Assembly (NCBI GenBank): GCA_032716605.1
Contig: CM064502.1
Location: 57,547,432 to 57,611,431 of the forward strand
Source of the DNA: Paralithodes platypus
Taxonomy: Eukaryota > Arthropoda > Malacostraca > Decapoda > Lithodidae
Direction: 5' to 3'
DNA: 64,000 bases
The notes beneath the pieces were generated by a model. The model made no database searches. It saw nothing but the letters and a program-made list of their open reading frames with translations, and was not told the origin of the DNA. The position numbers were made by a program, and so were the translations under genes. Below are positions 53,209 through 63,440 of the stretch, piece by piece (positions within the stretch are counted from its first letter, which is position 1; each line of letters starts with the position of its first letter).

Positions 53209-53727
53209 GTGCCTAAGAGATGACCGGGACCTTGATCTTCATTGCTGAGAAACGGACGGATCATCCGCAGGTCTTGGTCTCTTAGCTGAGCGTGAGGGGA
53301 GAGAAACTGCAAGGTCCCACTATGGAACCCTGAAGAAAGCCGAGGATTTGCCGATACCAGAGCCGACCACTGTGCCGAGTCCCTTCAAAGGGCAAGCCAC
53401 TTAATTGTCACAGGTCCAGGGAAGCACCGACCCCCACCAACCATGGAGAAAAATGAGTCAAGATGGCATAGAGTTAAGCCGGCACAGTCGAATGATCAGA
53501 GGATGACGAAGGCAAAGCAGGGTAGCATGGTGGAAGGGGATGAAGCCGGGAGGAGAGGCCGCTGAACCACCGACGCGGCAGACAATCACCTTGACCGACT
53601 GAGGTTCCCCCAAATAAAGTCACAGATTGCGCCGGGCACCTGGGACGTCCGACCGCGATCTAGCAGAAACTCACCAGATTTGTAAACACTCTAATTTCTA
53701 ACCATTACACCATCAAGACAATCATCA
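53209..53727. other. GC-richer non-coding stretch
   Basis: No domain, terminal repeat or RNA gene recognised. A SINE remnant (TTCTAACCATTACACCATCAAGACA) lies at 53,695-53,722. Confidence 0.45.
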
Positions 53728-55012
53728 ATGCCAATAGGGGGTGCCGTTCAAAAGGTTATTTCCCAGAAGAACCGCAGGGCGCCACATAAGGGATTAGGGG
53801 CAAATAAATACGTAGCACAGGAAGCAATCAGAGGAGAAATGGGGTGGAGTACGTTTGAAGAAAGGATAGGGAAAGCTAAAGGAAAGTACAAAGTGAGGCT
53901 AGAGGGGATGGAGGAAAATAGGTGGCCAAAGAAGGTATACAGATGGGCGAGCGAGGGAAGTATATGGAACAGGGAATGTAAAAGAAGGCTGGAAAGGATA
54001 AATATAATACAGGACCATGTGGGAGGGGAATTTAGAAAACGAAATGGGAGGGATGATTGGGTAATATTGGAAAATGGGAGAGGATGTATCAGAGAGATAG
54101 AGAAAGGAATAAAAGAGGAGGGAAGAAGGAAGTGGAGGGAAGGGGTAGAAAACAAAGCCACACTGTCGTATTACAGAGAGAAGGATAAACCAGCTAGAGA
54201 ACTTTTCTATGATGGGGGATAATAATAATAATAATAATAACAATAATATTTATTCAGTTAGCAATTTACAGAGTTAGTACCACATAGTTTGTTACAAATA
54301 TGACATGTACCAGCCTTGCATAATTCCAACTAAGGATAGCCCAATAAGGCCGTTAGGCGTATTTCCATTGGGGTCCTTAATTAAAATTGTATTTCCATTG
54401 GGGATGGGGATCTAAATTGCTGTTTAAAGCAAGCGGACAGGATCCCTAGAGACAAATGAAAGAACAAGGAGATGGAACAGGATAGGACCACACTGTAACC
54501 AATGTGAACTAGGAGACCCAATAGTCGAGGACATAGAACAGAGAGTAGCAGAGTGTACAAAATATGAAGAGGAGAGAAACGAGTTGGAGAGATATATGAG
54601 GAATAGAGTTGGGGAACTAAGGTGGGAGGAATTAAAGAAGAGAGATGATAGAGGGGTAGGGGCATTGCTGGGGCTAACACAAGATATGGAAACGCAAGAC
54701 ATGGAGATGATGAAGAGGACACTAGAAAAGATATATGGAGAAAGAGAAAGGGGTTGGGGGGTAGGAGCGGTAGGAGGGAGGGGGGAGGACGTGATAGGTA
54801 GGTCTAGAAAACTGTCCTTCTACTCAACTTTCCCTCTTACTAACGTTTCTGATCCAGTACCGATACAAAGGTCAGCCCCGTGGACCTGCGCGGTCTGCGG
54901 GCGGGTTCAAAAGAAAAAGAAGAAGACATGGAAGAAAGCTTGCCGCCCAAAAACTGAACTGAACTGCCCCCCTGATACTACTCTCCTTGACGCGGTTGGG
55001 GGGCTTCAGTGA
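53728..55012 (+). mobile_element. LINE 3' part, same family as 26.2-29.0 kb
   Basis: The frame 53,728-54,222 (LGANKYVAQEAIRGEMGWSTFEERI) parallels GANKYTVVEALRGDAGWSSFEERI at 27,924-27,985. After an insertion (54,222-54,425) it continues with a CNQC...DIEQRVAEC zinc-knuckle-like pattern (54,495-54,560), with the usual histidine not evident, and a C-terminal frame to about 54,830. 5'-truncated and interrupted, so inactive. Confidence 0.72.
54222..54425. repeat. (AAT)n and SINE-D fragment inside the LINE
   Basis: AATAATAATAATAAT at 54,222-54,240, then AAGGATAGCCCAATAAGGCCG...GGCGTATTTCCATTGGGGTCC as in SINE D. ATTGTATTTCCATTGGGGA is a local repeat. Confidence 0.65.
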
Positions 55013-55504
55013 CTAATTTTGGAAAAATGTTATTTTAATACCACGAATTTTCCGAGTGTTTTTTATAAACAAAATTGTTCATTTGCATCAATATATAGTG
55101 TTTGTAATTAATTAGAAATCTCGGGAAAACCTATTTTCCCCATTAGGCCTATTGATCGATGTTGAGACACGTCCCTCCCCCCAATAGTGATTTGAAAAGA
55201 CATTAGCCTAACCTAACAACCTTACCTAACCTAACCTAGTATTATGGGTGGGGGCTGCCGCCCCCACACCCCCGCTGGTTGAGTACTAATCCCTTAGTTA
55301 ATAAAAAAAAAAAAATTGGATGTCTATTATACGAAGGTAAAGTCGATGAAGTCTACGGTGTTTACTGTGCAATCTTCAGCTTTGATTGTACAATGATAAC
55401 GGGAAAGTACCGATTGACAACCTTGTTACGAAAATTAAATTTTAGTACCATACTTTTATATTAGGTTTTTCCGAGGGTTTAACACATGTTCATATGATCT
55501 TTAG
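55013..55504. repeat. Dispersed repeat with element G fragment
   Basis: 55,190-55,280 is a piece of element G (GGTGGGGGCTGCCGCCCCCACACCCCCGC). The surrounding text (ATATATAGTGTTTG, TTTTCCCCATTAGGCC, GACACG) recurs near 56,640-56,740 and, inverted, 59,210-59,300. Confidence 0.55.
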
Positions 55505-55922
55505 GGTCAATATACAGGAGGCGCTACAATATAGGTAGCAAAATTCTAATGGTAGTTTTGGGTTCCTATCATCATATGCTTCATTTCTATATACTTTTTA
55601 TCCCCGGGAAAAAAACAAAAAATCTTGGGTTTTTTTATTTTTTTCTTGGATTTTGTTTTTATTTTTTGTATTAACCTAACCAAAAAACCTAACCTAACCT
55701 AACCTAAATGTATTTGGGGGCTATTAGGTTAGGTTAGGTTTTTTGGTTAGGTTAAAAACTTAATGACCAAAACAAAAAATTCCAAGAAAATAAATGAAAA
55801 ATCCCAAGATTTTTTTTTTCCGGGGATAAAAAGTATATAGAAATGAAGCATATGATGATAGGAACCCAAAACTACCATTAGAATTTTGCTACCTATATTG
55901 TAGCGCCTCCTGTATATTGACC
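55505..55922. mobile_element. Foldback element, copy 2, with perfect 8-bp target duplication
   Basis: 418 bp, almost entirely self-complementary. GGTCAATATACAGGAGGCGC at one end, GCGCCTCCTGTATATTGACC at the other. The centre has CCTAACCTAACCTAAATG and GGTTAGGTTAGG. It is flanked by ATCTTTAG on both sides (55,497-55,504; 55,923-55,930). Paralogous sequence at 56,037-56,060 (ATGATCTTTAGAGCATATAG) shows the empty site. Confidence 0.9.
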
Positions 55923-56789
55923 ATCTTTAGAGCTATCGATAACTGTAAGTACCGTATTGACAACCTTGTTACGATTTTTTTTTTTTTAGTACCATAGGCC
56001 TACTTTTTTATTCGGTTTTGCCGAGGGTTAAAACAAATTTTCTTATGATCTTTAGAGCATATAGATTTAATATTTATATTCAAATATATCACAAAAATTT
56101 GTGGTATTAAAATAACATTGAACCCTAATTTTGAGTAGTTTTTCATTCCTCATTCCTCATTCTAGCCTATGATTTTCCCCTTCTATTCTTATTCTGGCCC
56201 ATCTAAACGCTTGTGCAGTAATCTGGAGACAACCCTCCAAGCAAACTGCACATTTAAACAATAAGAAGAAGAAGAAGTACTGAACTGAAAGATTTAAATT
56301 TATACCAAGGACTGAAGAGGTAATTTCCTTCTCATCTAAGTTTTATCAACCATGTCGTTGGTTGGTGCTATGTGGCAAGGTAAAGAATGGGGACCAACTT
56401 AGAATTAGGCCTAGGCCTAGGCCTATTGTAGGAATCGTCAACTTGTGTAGGTGAAAGTAATGATAATTTGGTTAGGCTAACCTGGTAAGGCTTGCACCCT
56501 ATTTTTCATGTTCTTTTCTTCCAGATTTTGAAAAATAAGGCCTAGCCTAATCATTTTCATGGTTAGGCCAATGGTCGGAAAAACTAAATAAGATGGTCAC
56601 CAATTTTCCCATGGATTTTTTTATTTTTCCCTGTTAGTTTTCATCAATATATAGTGTTTGGCAATAATTACAACCCTCGGCGAAACCGTTTTCCCCATTA
56701 TACAACGATCTTAAGACACGCCGCCCGATAGTGGGGAGGGCTATGAAGTACAGGGAAAATGAGGGGTTAAATGCGTAAAACGGCGATTA
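55923..56789. other. Dispersed repeats, no gene
   Basis: The motif GTACCATA...TTTTTTATT...GGTTTTGCCGAGGGTTAAAACA recurs at 55,440-55,490, 55,985-56,040 and 57,765-57,805. AGAAGAAGAAG at 56,264-56,275. No coding evidence. Confidence 0.5.
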
Positions 56790-57265
56790 AAACGTATTTT
56801 AGCAAAACTTGGCTCGGGTTTTAAGGTATTTCTAAGGCCTAAAACCCAATATTTCGAAAATCCGAGCCAAGTTTTGGCCAAAGCTGGCTCGGATTTTGAG
56901 AGTTTGTAGACAACAAAATGACAGTAACCTCATTTAGAAATTTGGCTCAGGTTTCCCGAAATTGCAAAGCCATAAAACCCGAATATTGGAAAACCCGAGT
57001 CAAGTTTTGGCAAAACTTGGCTCGGATTTTGCGAATTTTAAGAGTAGGCCTAAACAAATTACAGTAACCTAATTTAGAATTTTGGCTCGTTTCCCTAAAT
57101 TGCAAACCCCAAAAAGCATAATTTTGGAAAACCCGAGCCAATTTTTGGCAAAACTTGGATCGTATTTTGAGAATCGAAGACTAACTAAATGTCGGAAATC
57201 GGCTCATGATTTCCCTAATTGCAAAGCCATATAACCAGATTTATCGAAAACGTAGCACTTATTTA
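56790..57265. repeat. Degenerate satellite of about 135-bp units rich in GGCTCG/CGAGCC
   Basis: At least three and a half units with AAAACTTGGCTCGGATTTTG and AAAACCCGAGCCAAGTTTTGG, so each unit holds a short inverted repeat. Units differ by 10-20%. Confidence 0.75.
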
Positions 57266-58038
57266 AATCATAAATATCCAGTAACATAGACCTAGTACAT
57301 TGGATACAAGCCTAATCCACACCTAACGCCTACAATGTGTCCGTAGTAGGCTACCTACTAGGCCTACGTTGGATACAACATGGCGGTTGGGCCGGCGCCC
57401 ATTTAGTAGCCTACTGGTATTCGGCCGTATCTGTGAATGCGAGTCACTTCGAGCGAATTCCTGATCGAGCGGATGCACAATCTAACCTAATTAACCTAAC
57501 TTAACTTAACTTAACCTATCTTAAATGCGCCTTCGCTCGAAGTGTCCAGATACCGTAAATACTACCGCAACTACGAAACTTGTTTCTGAACCTAGTATAT
57601 TAACCTAACCAAACAACCCAACCTATCGACAGAGATGGGCAGGTGGAGTGGACTAAAAAGCTGGTGGACAGACCTCGGGAGACAGGTGAAAATAGCGTGT
57701 GTACGAATCGGTGCCGTCTATATGAAGGTATTGACAACCATGTTTCGACAAAATTCCATTTTAGTACCATATATTTTTATTAAGTTTTGCCGAGGCTTAA
57801 AACACATTTTCATATTATGTTTAGAGCATATAAAATCCATATGTGTGTTCAAATATTGCAAAATAATTGGTGACCAACTTATTTAGTTATACTCAATGGT
57901 CAATAGGCCATGGTTGGTTCCAACGTGGGAAACAAGATGGGTGAGGGGGAGCTTAGCCCCACCTCTGAGAGTGATTGAACTTAACGTTTTTGCAAGGAAT
58001 AAGCCTAGGCCTAGGCCTACGGGTAGGCCTATTTATCA
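57266..58038. other. Non-coding, rich in TAGGCCTA and CCTAA
   Basis: CCTAATTAACCTAACTTAACTTAAC lies at 57,483-57,507. AGCGAATTC...GAGCGGATG and CTTCGCTCGAAGTG (57,527-57,542) are near-palindromic. No gene. Confidence 0.4.
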
Positions 58039-59405
58039 AGGAAACTGGCCAACTTTTATTTCGTGATTTTTGTTTTAGCCTAGCTAGGCCTAGTTTTCAT
58101 CATTAGGCCTATACAGTGGTTGTCATTAGGCTAACTAGAATCTCCGGAAAAAACGTTTTCAATTAGGCCTAGGCTACTTTGAAAAAGATAATATTTAGCC
58201 TACCTCCTGTTATCCACAGCCAAAGCTGAAGATTGCGGAGTAGCCTAGGCTAAATACCGTAGGCCTAGGCTAAGGCTAGACTTCATTCAAATTTTGGTAC
58301 GATTTTAGTTACTGGACACCTATTTGACAGGTACCACCGAGGATTTAATACATATTTTGTTTTCGGTTTCCACGCATCCAACACCAAGCTACACCTTTTT
58401 CTGGTCCGGTAATAGTAGGCTATTGAAAACGATATAGCCTAGGCTAATAACTTTTTAAATATGGTTTTCGACGAGAATAAAACGAGGCGTTTGGGCCGAA
58501 AATCGGCGGCGGGGTGGGGAGTCCGTCGTCGCTTCGGATCGTCGCGGTTTGTTTACCCAGGACGCTCGAGGTGACGGCCAGCTGTTTTACTTGCCCCCTG
58601 CTGGCCACATAGATGACGATTATTATAATTCACAGGGGGGTGAGGGGGGGCAGAGGCCCCCTCAACGGCTCAACCCTGTCCTGTATCCCACGCCCTATAA
58701 CGCAAGTTTTTATCAAAAAATTGACCCAACAAGCTTAGCCATTTTAAGTCGACCGCCAAGGCGGGACCAGGAAGTCACTCCGAGCATAAAGTAAACAAAG
58801 CGACGCTACTTCCACGAACGCAGTGACGCAATCGAGTTGTCTTTATATTTCGTCTCATATTATCATTATTAAAGTGTCCCCATTGCTTTTTTAGTGTTTC
58901 GTACACCAGAAAAGGGTGTAGCTTGGTGTTGGATGCGTGGAAACCGAAAACAAATATGTATTAAATCGTTGGCAACTTGGCGGTACCTGTCAAATAGGTG
59001 TCCAGTAACTAAAATTGTACCCAAATTTTTGTTGGCGACCGTCAACCTTTTATTAATTAAATACCAAACCAGCGGGGGTGTGGACTGTGGGGGCGGTAGC
59101 CCCCACCTAATAGGCCTAGGCTATACTAGGTTAGGTTAGGTAGGCCTAAGGACAGGTTAGGCTAATATTACCCCTTATTTTCGTCTAATGGTCTTTTACC
59201 CCTCAATTTCCCTGTACTTCATAGCCCTCCCCACTATCGGGGGCCGTAGGCCTATCTTAAGATTTTTGGATAGCCTAATGGGGAAAACGTTTTTACCGGA
59301 GATTCTAATTAATGACAACCACTGTATAGCCTAATAATGAAAACTAGGGCCTAGCTAAAACAAAAAACAAAAAATCACGAAATAAAAGTTGGCCAGTTTC
59401 CTTGA
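58039..59405. repeat. Long inverted repeat of about 1.4 kb with CpG-rich centre
   Basis: Outer arms 58,039-58,160 and 59,284-59,405 (GGAAACTGGCCAACTTTTATTTCGTGA and its mirror). Inner arms 58,298-58,405 and 58,899-59,029 (GGACACCTATTTGACAGGTACC...GGTTTCCACGCATCCAACACC and its mirror). The spacer 58,406-58,898 has a CpG-dense part (58,480-58,830). One side has gained an element G piece (59,080-59,170), so the arms are not fully symmetric. Confidence 0.85.
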
Positions 59406-59688
59406 TATTTTCTGGCCTACGTTCCCATGAATCCCATCCCATCTAGCCTATTTTGATTTCTGTGGGATACATTAATAGCCTAGGTTGAACCGTTGAAGGT
59501 CCTGAAGGAGCCCCCCGGTCCCCGGACTTCACCCCCCCATAACTTAGGCTAGTCATCATCATATATATTGCCAGCAGGGGGCAAATAAGTAAAATAGTCG
59601 GGATGGATGTAGATTATGGGCGTAGCCGTAGCGAGCCATAGCCTACGGTCCTCATGTTTACATAGGGCAATCGCCGCGGTTAACTTCG
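59406..59688. repeat. Repeat with TTGCCCCCTGCTGG box
   Basis: The minus strand TTTGCCCCCTGCTGGCAATATATATGATG (about 59,565-59,593) resembles 58,594-58,640 and 60,100-60,140, so this is a third small family. No coding. Confidence 0.45.
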
Positions 59689-60063
59689 CGGTAGCATTCA
59701 AGGAGACTACAGCAGGACTCTTCTTCTTACCTCTGAGTCTCTGACCAAGTGACCAGGTATAGGCTATCCTAGTGTTTACTAGCCTATACCCCTTTGAAAG
59801 GACATTAGCCTAACCTAACAACCTTACCTAACCTATGCTAGTATTATGGGTGGGGGCTACCGCCCCCACACCCCCGCTATTTGACATCTTTGACAGATTT
59901 TTGGTGTATTTTTCTGTGAAATCAGGTTTTTTCAAGTGTCGATAACGAAATTCCTCCATGCGGACTATAGGCGTAATGAAAAATATATGGCGAGTCTATT
60001 GGTCGCTATTTTCCCTAATAAATTGTTTCTAATAAGGCGGATGTAGTTTCCTTGAAGATTATC
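59689..60063. mobile_element. Dispersed element G, copy 2
   Basis: Nearly collinear with 25,346-25,704, including ACCTAACAACCTTACCTAACC and the GGTGGGGGCT/CCGCCCCCAC hairpin. Confidence 0.7.
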
Positions 60064-60258
60064 AACTTGGCGTCTATTTTGATGTAGATTTTTTTTTATT
60101 ATTTGCCCCCTGCTGGTAATATACTGTATATTATGACAATAGGCTATGTCATGGGGGGCAATTATGGTCTCATTGTACTGATGGTGTTACATATAAAGAT
60201 ACAGGTCTCCCTCGATTTACGATTGGGTTACATTCCTGAAAACCTGATCTTAAAGTTG

Positions 60259-60470
60259 CAGTTGGGATGTGTGTACATGCTTAGATTGATATGCAGGATT
60301 CGAAGTTGCATAATAAATTGTAGGCAGTGTCCACCTACCTTTAACTGTCTTCGTGGTGCGATGCATAAGGTGTTGATTTTCGGTGTCAGCGTCCTGGGTT
60401 CGAATCCACGGACTGCCACATGTGTTTGTAAATTTCATTAATCGATTTTAGGAGTAGAGTTGGTTATAAT
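60259..60470 (+). mobile_element. tRNA-derived SINE, copy split by SINE D
   Basis: 5' block GTTGCAGTTGGGATGTGTGTACATGC, then a tRNA-like part CTTCGTGGTGCGATGCATAAGG and GGGTTCGAATCC, then GGAGTAGAGTTGGTT. It resumes after the SINE D insertion at 60,714 (GTTGGAACGAACATAATAAT). It serves as the empty-site reference for the next copy. Confidence 0.8.
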
Positions 60471-60713
60471 AATAATAATAATAATAGTTCTTAAAGCTAG
60501 CGCATGCTAAGCTAGCTAAGGATAGCTCAATAAGGCCGATTAGGCGTATTTCCATTGGGGTCCTGTACTACTACCCCATCCCTTTGCTCATGAGGGATGG
60601 TAACGACTCAGTGCTTGTGAAAAATCTTTAATGCGCCGAGCGTGGGCGCGAACCCGAGCCTTCTGGGTGGAAGTCCGAGACGCTAGTCACTACACCAAGC
60701 GAGCCGCTTGTTG
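60465..60713. mobile_element. SINE-like element D, copy 2, inserted in the SINE
   Basis: (ATA)n, then TTCTTAAAGCTAGCGCATGC ... CTAGTCACTACACCAAGCGAGCCGC. Uninterrupted at the TTAA (60,491-60,494) where the 33-kb copy holds a TTAA-C element. Confidence 0.8.
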
Positions 60714-60937
60714 GAACGAACATAATAATTGATATTGGTTCAGGAATAATTTATCGAGAGGACTTCCCTAGTGGTTAAGGCCCCATTAATTGCTCTTTCC
60801 ATTCACATATGCATAGCCTACGTGAGTTGCAGTTGGAATGTGTGTACATGCTTAGATTGATATGCAGGATTCGAAGTTGCATAATAAATCGTAGGCAGTG
60901 TCCACCATCCTTTAACCCGGTGAGCCCCAGCTAGTTA

Positions 60938-62821
60938 TTAACCCTTCAACCCCGGGTGGTACACGTGTGTACCATTATGTTTTGCCCCCAGGAACCCGGG
61001 TGGTACAACATTGTACCATTGCTTGAAAGCCTGTGAGCTTCGTGTGCGAGGCGTCGGTCCGACGCATGTAAACAACAGCCGGCTGGACCGACGCCCCGCA
61101 TCTCCGGCCACAAGAAGGAGAGAGTCGCTTGTTCGTGTGTGCCTGTATGTTGTTGTTAAGTATCGAAAAGTAGTGTAAAGTGGCTGTTTTGGCCATAAAG
61201 TTATCTCTAATGAAATCATCATCACAAATCAAGCACTAGCTAATATCATTCCGATATACAAGAATGGAAACCCTGAGGACCCTCTAAACTATAGACCAGT
61301 TTCACTTACTAGTATTGTATGCAAGATTTGTGAAAAGCTAATTAGGAAGAGATGGATGAAAATGTTGGAGAGAAAGAAAATAATAACCCCAAAGCAATTT
61401 GGATTCAGAGAAGGGACATCTTGTGTTACCAGTTTGCTATGTTATTACAGTAGGGTGATAGATGTACTCCAAGAAAGAGGCGGATGGGTGGACTGCGTCT
61501 ACTTAGACCTTTCCAAAGCATTCGATAAGGTACCACATAAGAGATTGTTATCTAAGCTTGAGACGCTAGGATGTGTCAGGGGGAGTTTGCTGAAATGGAT
61601 GGAGAGCTATTTAACAGATAGGGAAATGAGGACCAACATTAGAGGAACTTACTCATCGTGGCGGAAAGTTGAGAGTGGTGTGCCGCAGGGATCTGTGTTG
61701 GCACCTCTCATGTTCCTTATGTACGTGAATGACCTGCCGATAGGCATAAACTCTTACATGTCAATGTTTGCAGATGACGTAAAAATTATGAGACAAATAA
61801 CAAATAAAAGTAGTTGTGAGGAGCTGCAAGGGGATTTAGATAAAATATACGAATGGAGCACCAAGTGGAAAATGAAATTTAATATAAGTAAATGTCATGT
61901 GTTAAATACGGGAAGAAGTGTGAATAGACCAAATTGGGAGTACAGGATGGGAGATAATAAAATTAGCAAGGCCGAAAAAGAAAAAGATTTAGGGTTGATT
62001 ATACAAGATAATTTGTCGCCAGAGAAACATATTAACAAGCTCTTTAGCGGAATGTATGCAATGGCCGGGAATATGAAAGTTGCTCTGAACTATTTGGATG
62101 AGACCATGGTAGCGAAAATTATGAAGAGTATGATTAGACCAAGATTGGAGTATGCAGCAGTGGTGTGGTCCCCGCATCTAAAGAAGCATATTCACAAGTT
62201 AGAAAGAATCCAGAGAGCAGTCACTAGATTGGTTCCAAGTCTCAGAGAACTGCCATATGAAGGGAGGCTAGACAAATTAAATCTACCGAGTCTAAAAGAG
62301 AGGAGAGAGAGGGGAGACATGATAATGATGTACAAATGTACCCGGGGGCTGGAGAGGCTGGATAGGGAGGATATATTAATTATGGATACAGGAATAACTA
62401 GAGGCCACAGCTACAAAGTAAAAAGACCTACCTGCAAGAACGATATCAGGAAGTTTAGCTTCCCCTATAGATGTATTGACAAATGGAATGGGCTGGAGGA
62501 GGAGGTGGTAGGGGCAAGGAACATCCATATTTTCAAGAAAAAATTGGATAAAAAGTAGACTGAGAGACGGGACAACACGAGCTTAGCTCAACTCCTGTAA
62601 ACTACAATTAGGTAAATACAATTAGGTAAATACTTGACTTAGAGAGCTCTACTTAATGCCATTCTACAGGTAAATAACACAGCTACGCTTGGGGATGCGC
62701 GGGAATGTGGGAAGCAGTCAGCATAACAATGATACGGTAGCCTAGCCTAGACGTTTTTCGGCCAAAACACCCGGTTTTCGGGGAATATTTATGTAATGCG
62801 TAGCCGGGGCGGGAGGGTTAA
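60938..62821. mobile_element. Inner TTAA element carrying a CR1-like LINE
   Basis: TTAA-flanked. Ends CCCTTCAACCCCGGGTGG and GCCGGGGCGGGAGGG are imperfect inverted repeats. It contains GGGTGGTACAC and GGGTGGTACAAC repeats near its left end and the LINE at about 61,205-62,640. Confidence 0.78.
61205..62640 (+). mobile_element. CR1-like LINE, 5'-truncated, open frame
   Basis: A frame open from about 61,215 through TAG at 62,556-62,558 (400 codons from the ATG at 61,356). RT motifs in order: LNYRPVSLTS, PKQFGFREGTSC, YLDLSKAFDKVPH, SGVPQGSVLAPLMFLMYVND and FADD at 61,767-61,778. Then KCHVLNTG, KDLGLIIQDNL, RLEYAAVVWSPH and the tail PYRCIDKWNGLEEEVV...FKKKLDKK. The 3' end has two copies of ACAATTAGGTAAAT, typical of CR1 tails. 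The endonuclease domain is absent because of 5' truncation. With no stop or shift, this is the youngest-looking LINE in the window. Confidence 0.88.
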
Positions 62822-63440
62822 CCCGGGAACTGCTGGGAGACTCTTAAGAGTTCCCCCGGCGGACTGCGGGGAGACTCTTATGAGAGTGAAAAAAAAAATC
62901 AACTTTTGACATCGAAAAAAAAACAAAAAACATATTTTTATTCTTTTATTTTTGTTTGGCCCCTGGGCCATGCAAAATCTCAGTCCTCTACCTCCCCTCC
63001 TTCCCCACTTTCCTCCTCTCCTTCAGTTATCACCTATTTTCCCTGTTATTCCCTTATTCTGAGGTATATTTTCGTGCTAACATTAGCGAGTTGCAAGCAG
63101 GGTGTTGTCATCACTGATGGCAAGCGAGTGCAAGAGAGAGAGAGAGAGTATCGATCGACTGTGTCTCAGTGGCCTTGGGGGAAATTGGCGGGAAAGCAGG
63201 TTGCCTCACCCATACATTATACAACTCGCGGGCTATATCTCCGATTTTGACCATCCAAACGCTGTTTTCACTCGTTTTATTGTTGTTTCAGGTTAATACC
63301 TTATAATCAACCCATAATAGGTGCATATGGATAAGTATTAATGCTATTAATGGCACAATGAATATTTTAGTGACGGAACACCTCAAATACGTCAGCACGG
63401 GGACGTTTCCAATTACCCCCATGCGCACTTCAGAGGTTAA
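62818..63440. mobile_element. TTAA-S element, copy 3
   Basis: TTAACCCGGGAACTGCTGGG ... GCGCACTTCAGAGGTTAA, collinear with the 50.7-kb copy. It sits directly against the inner TTAA element, sharing one TTAA. Confidence 0.82.

Noticed and set aside
58549..58794. 81-codon ORF in the CpG-rich centre of the long inverted repeat
   Set aside because: Its TTGCCCCCTGCTGG segment belongs to a dispersed repeat also at 59.58 and 60.1 kb, and there are no splice sites or family similarity.
60340..60440. Possible tRNA gene
   Set aside because: A and B boxes are present, but the acceptor stem does not pair and several copies share SINE flanks.
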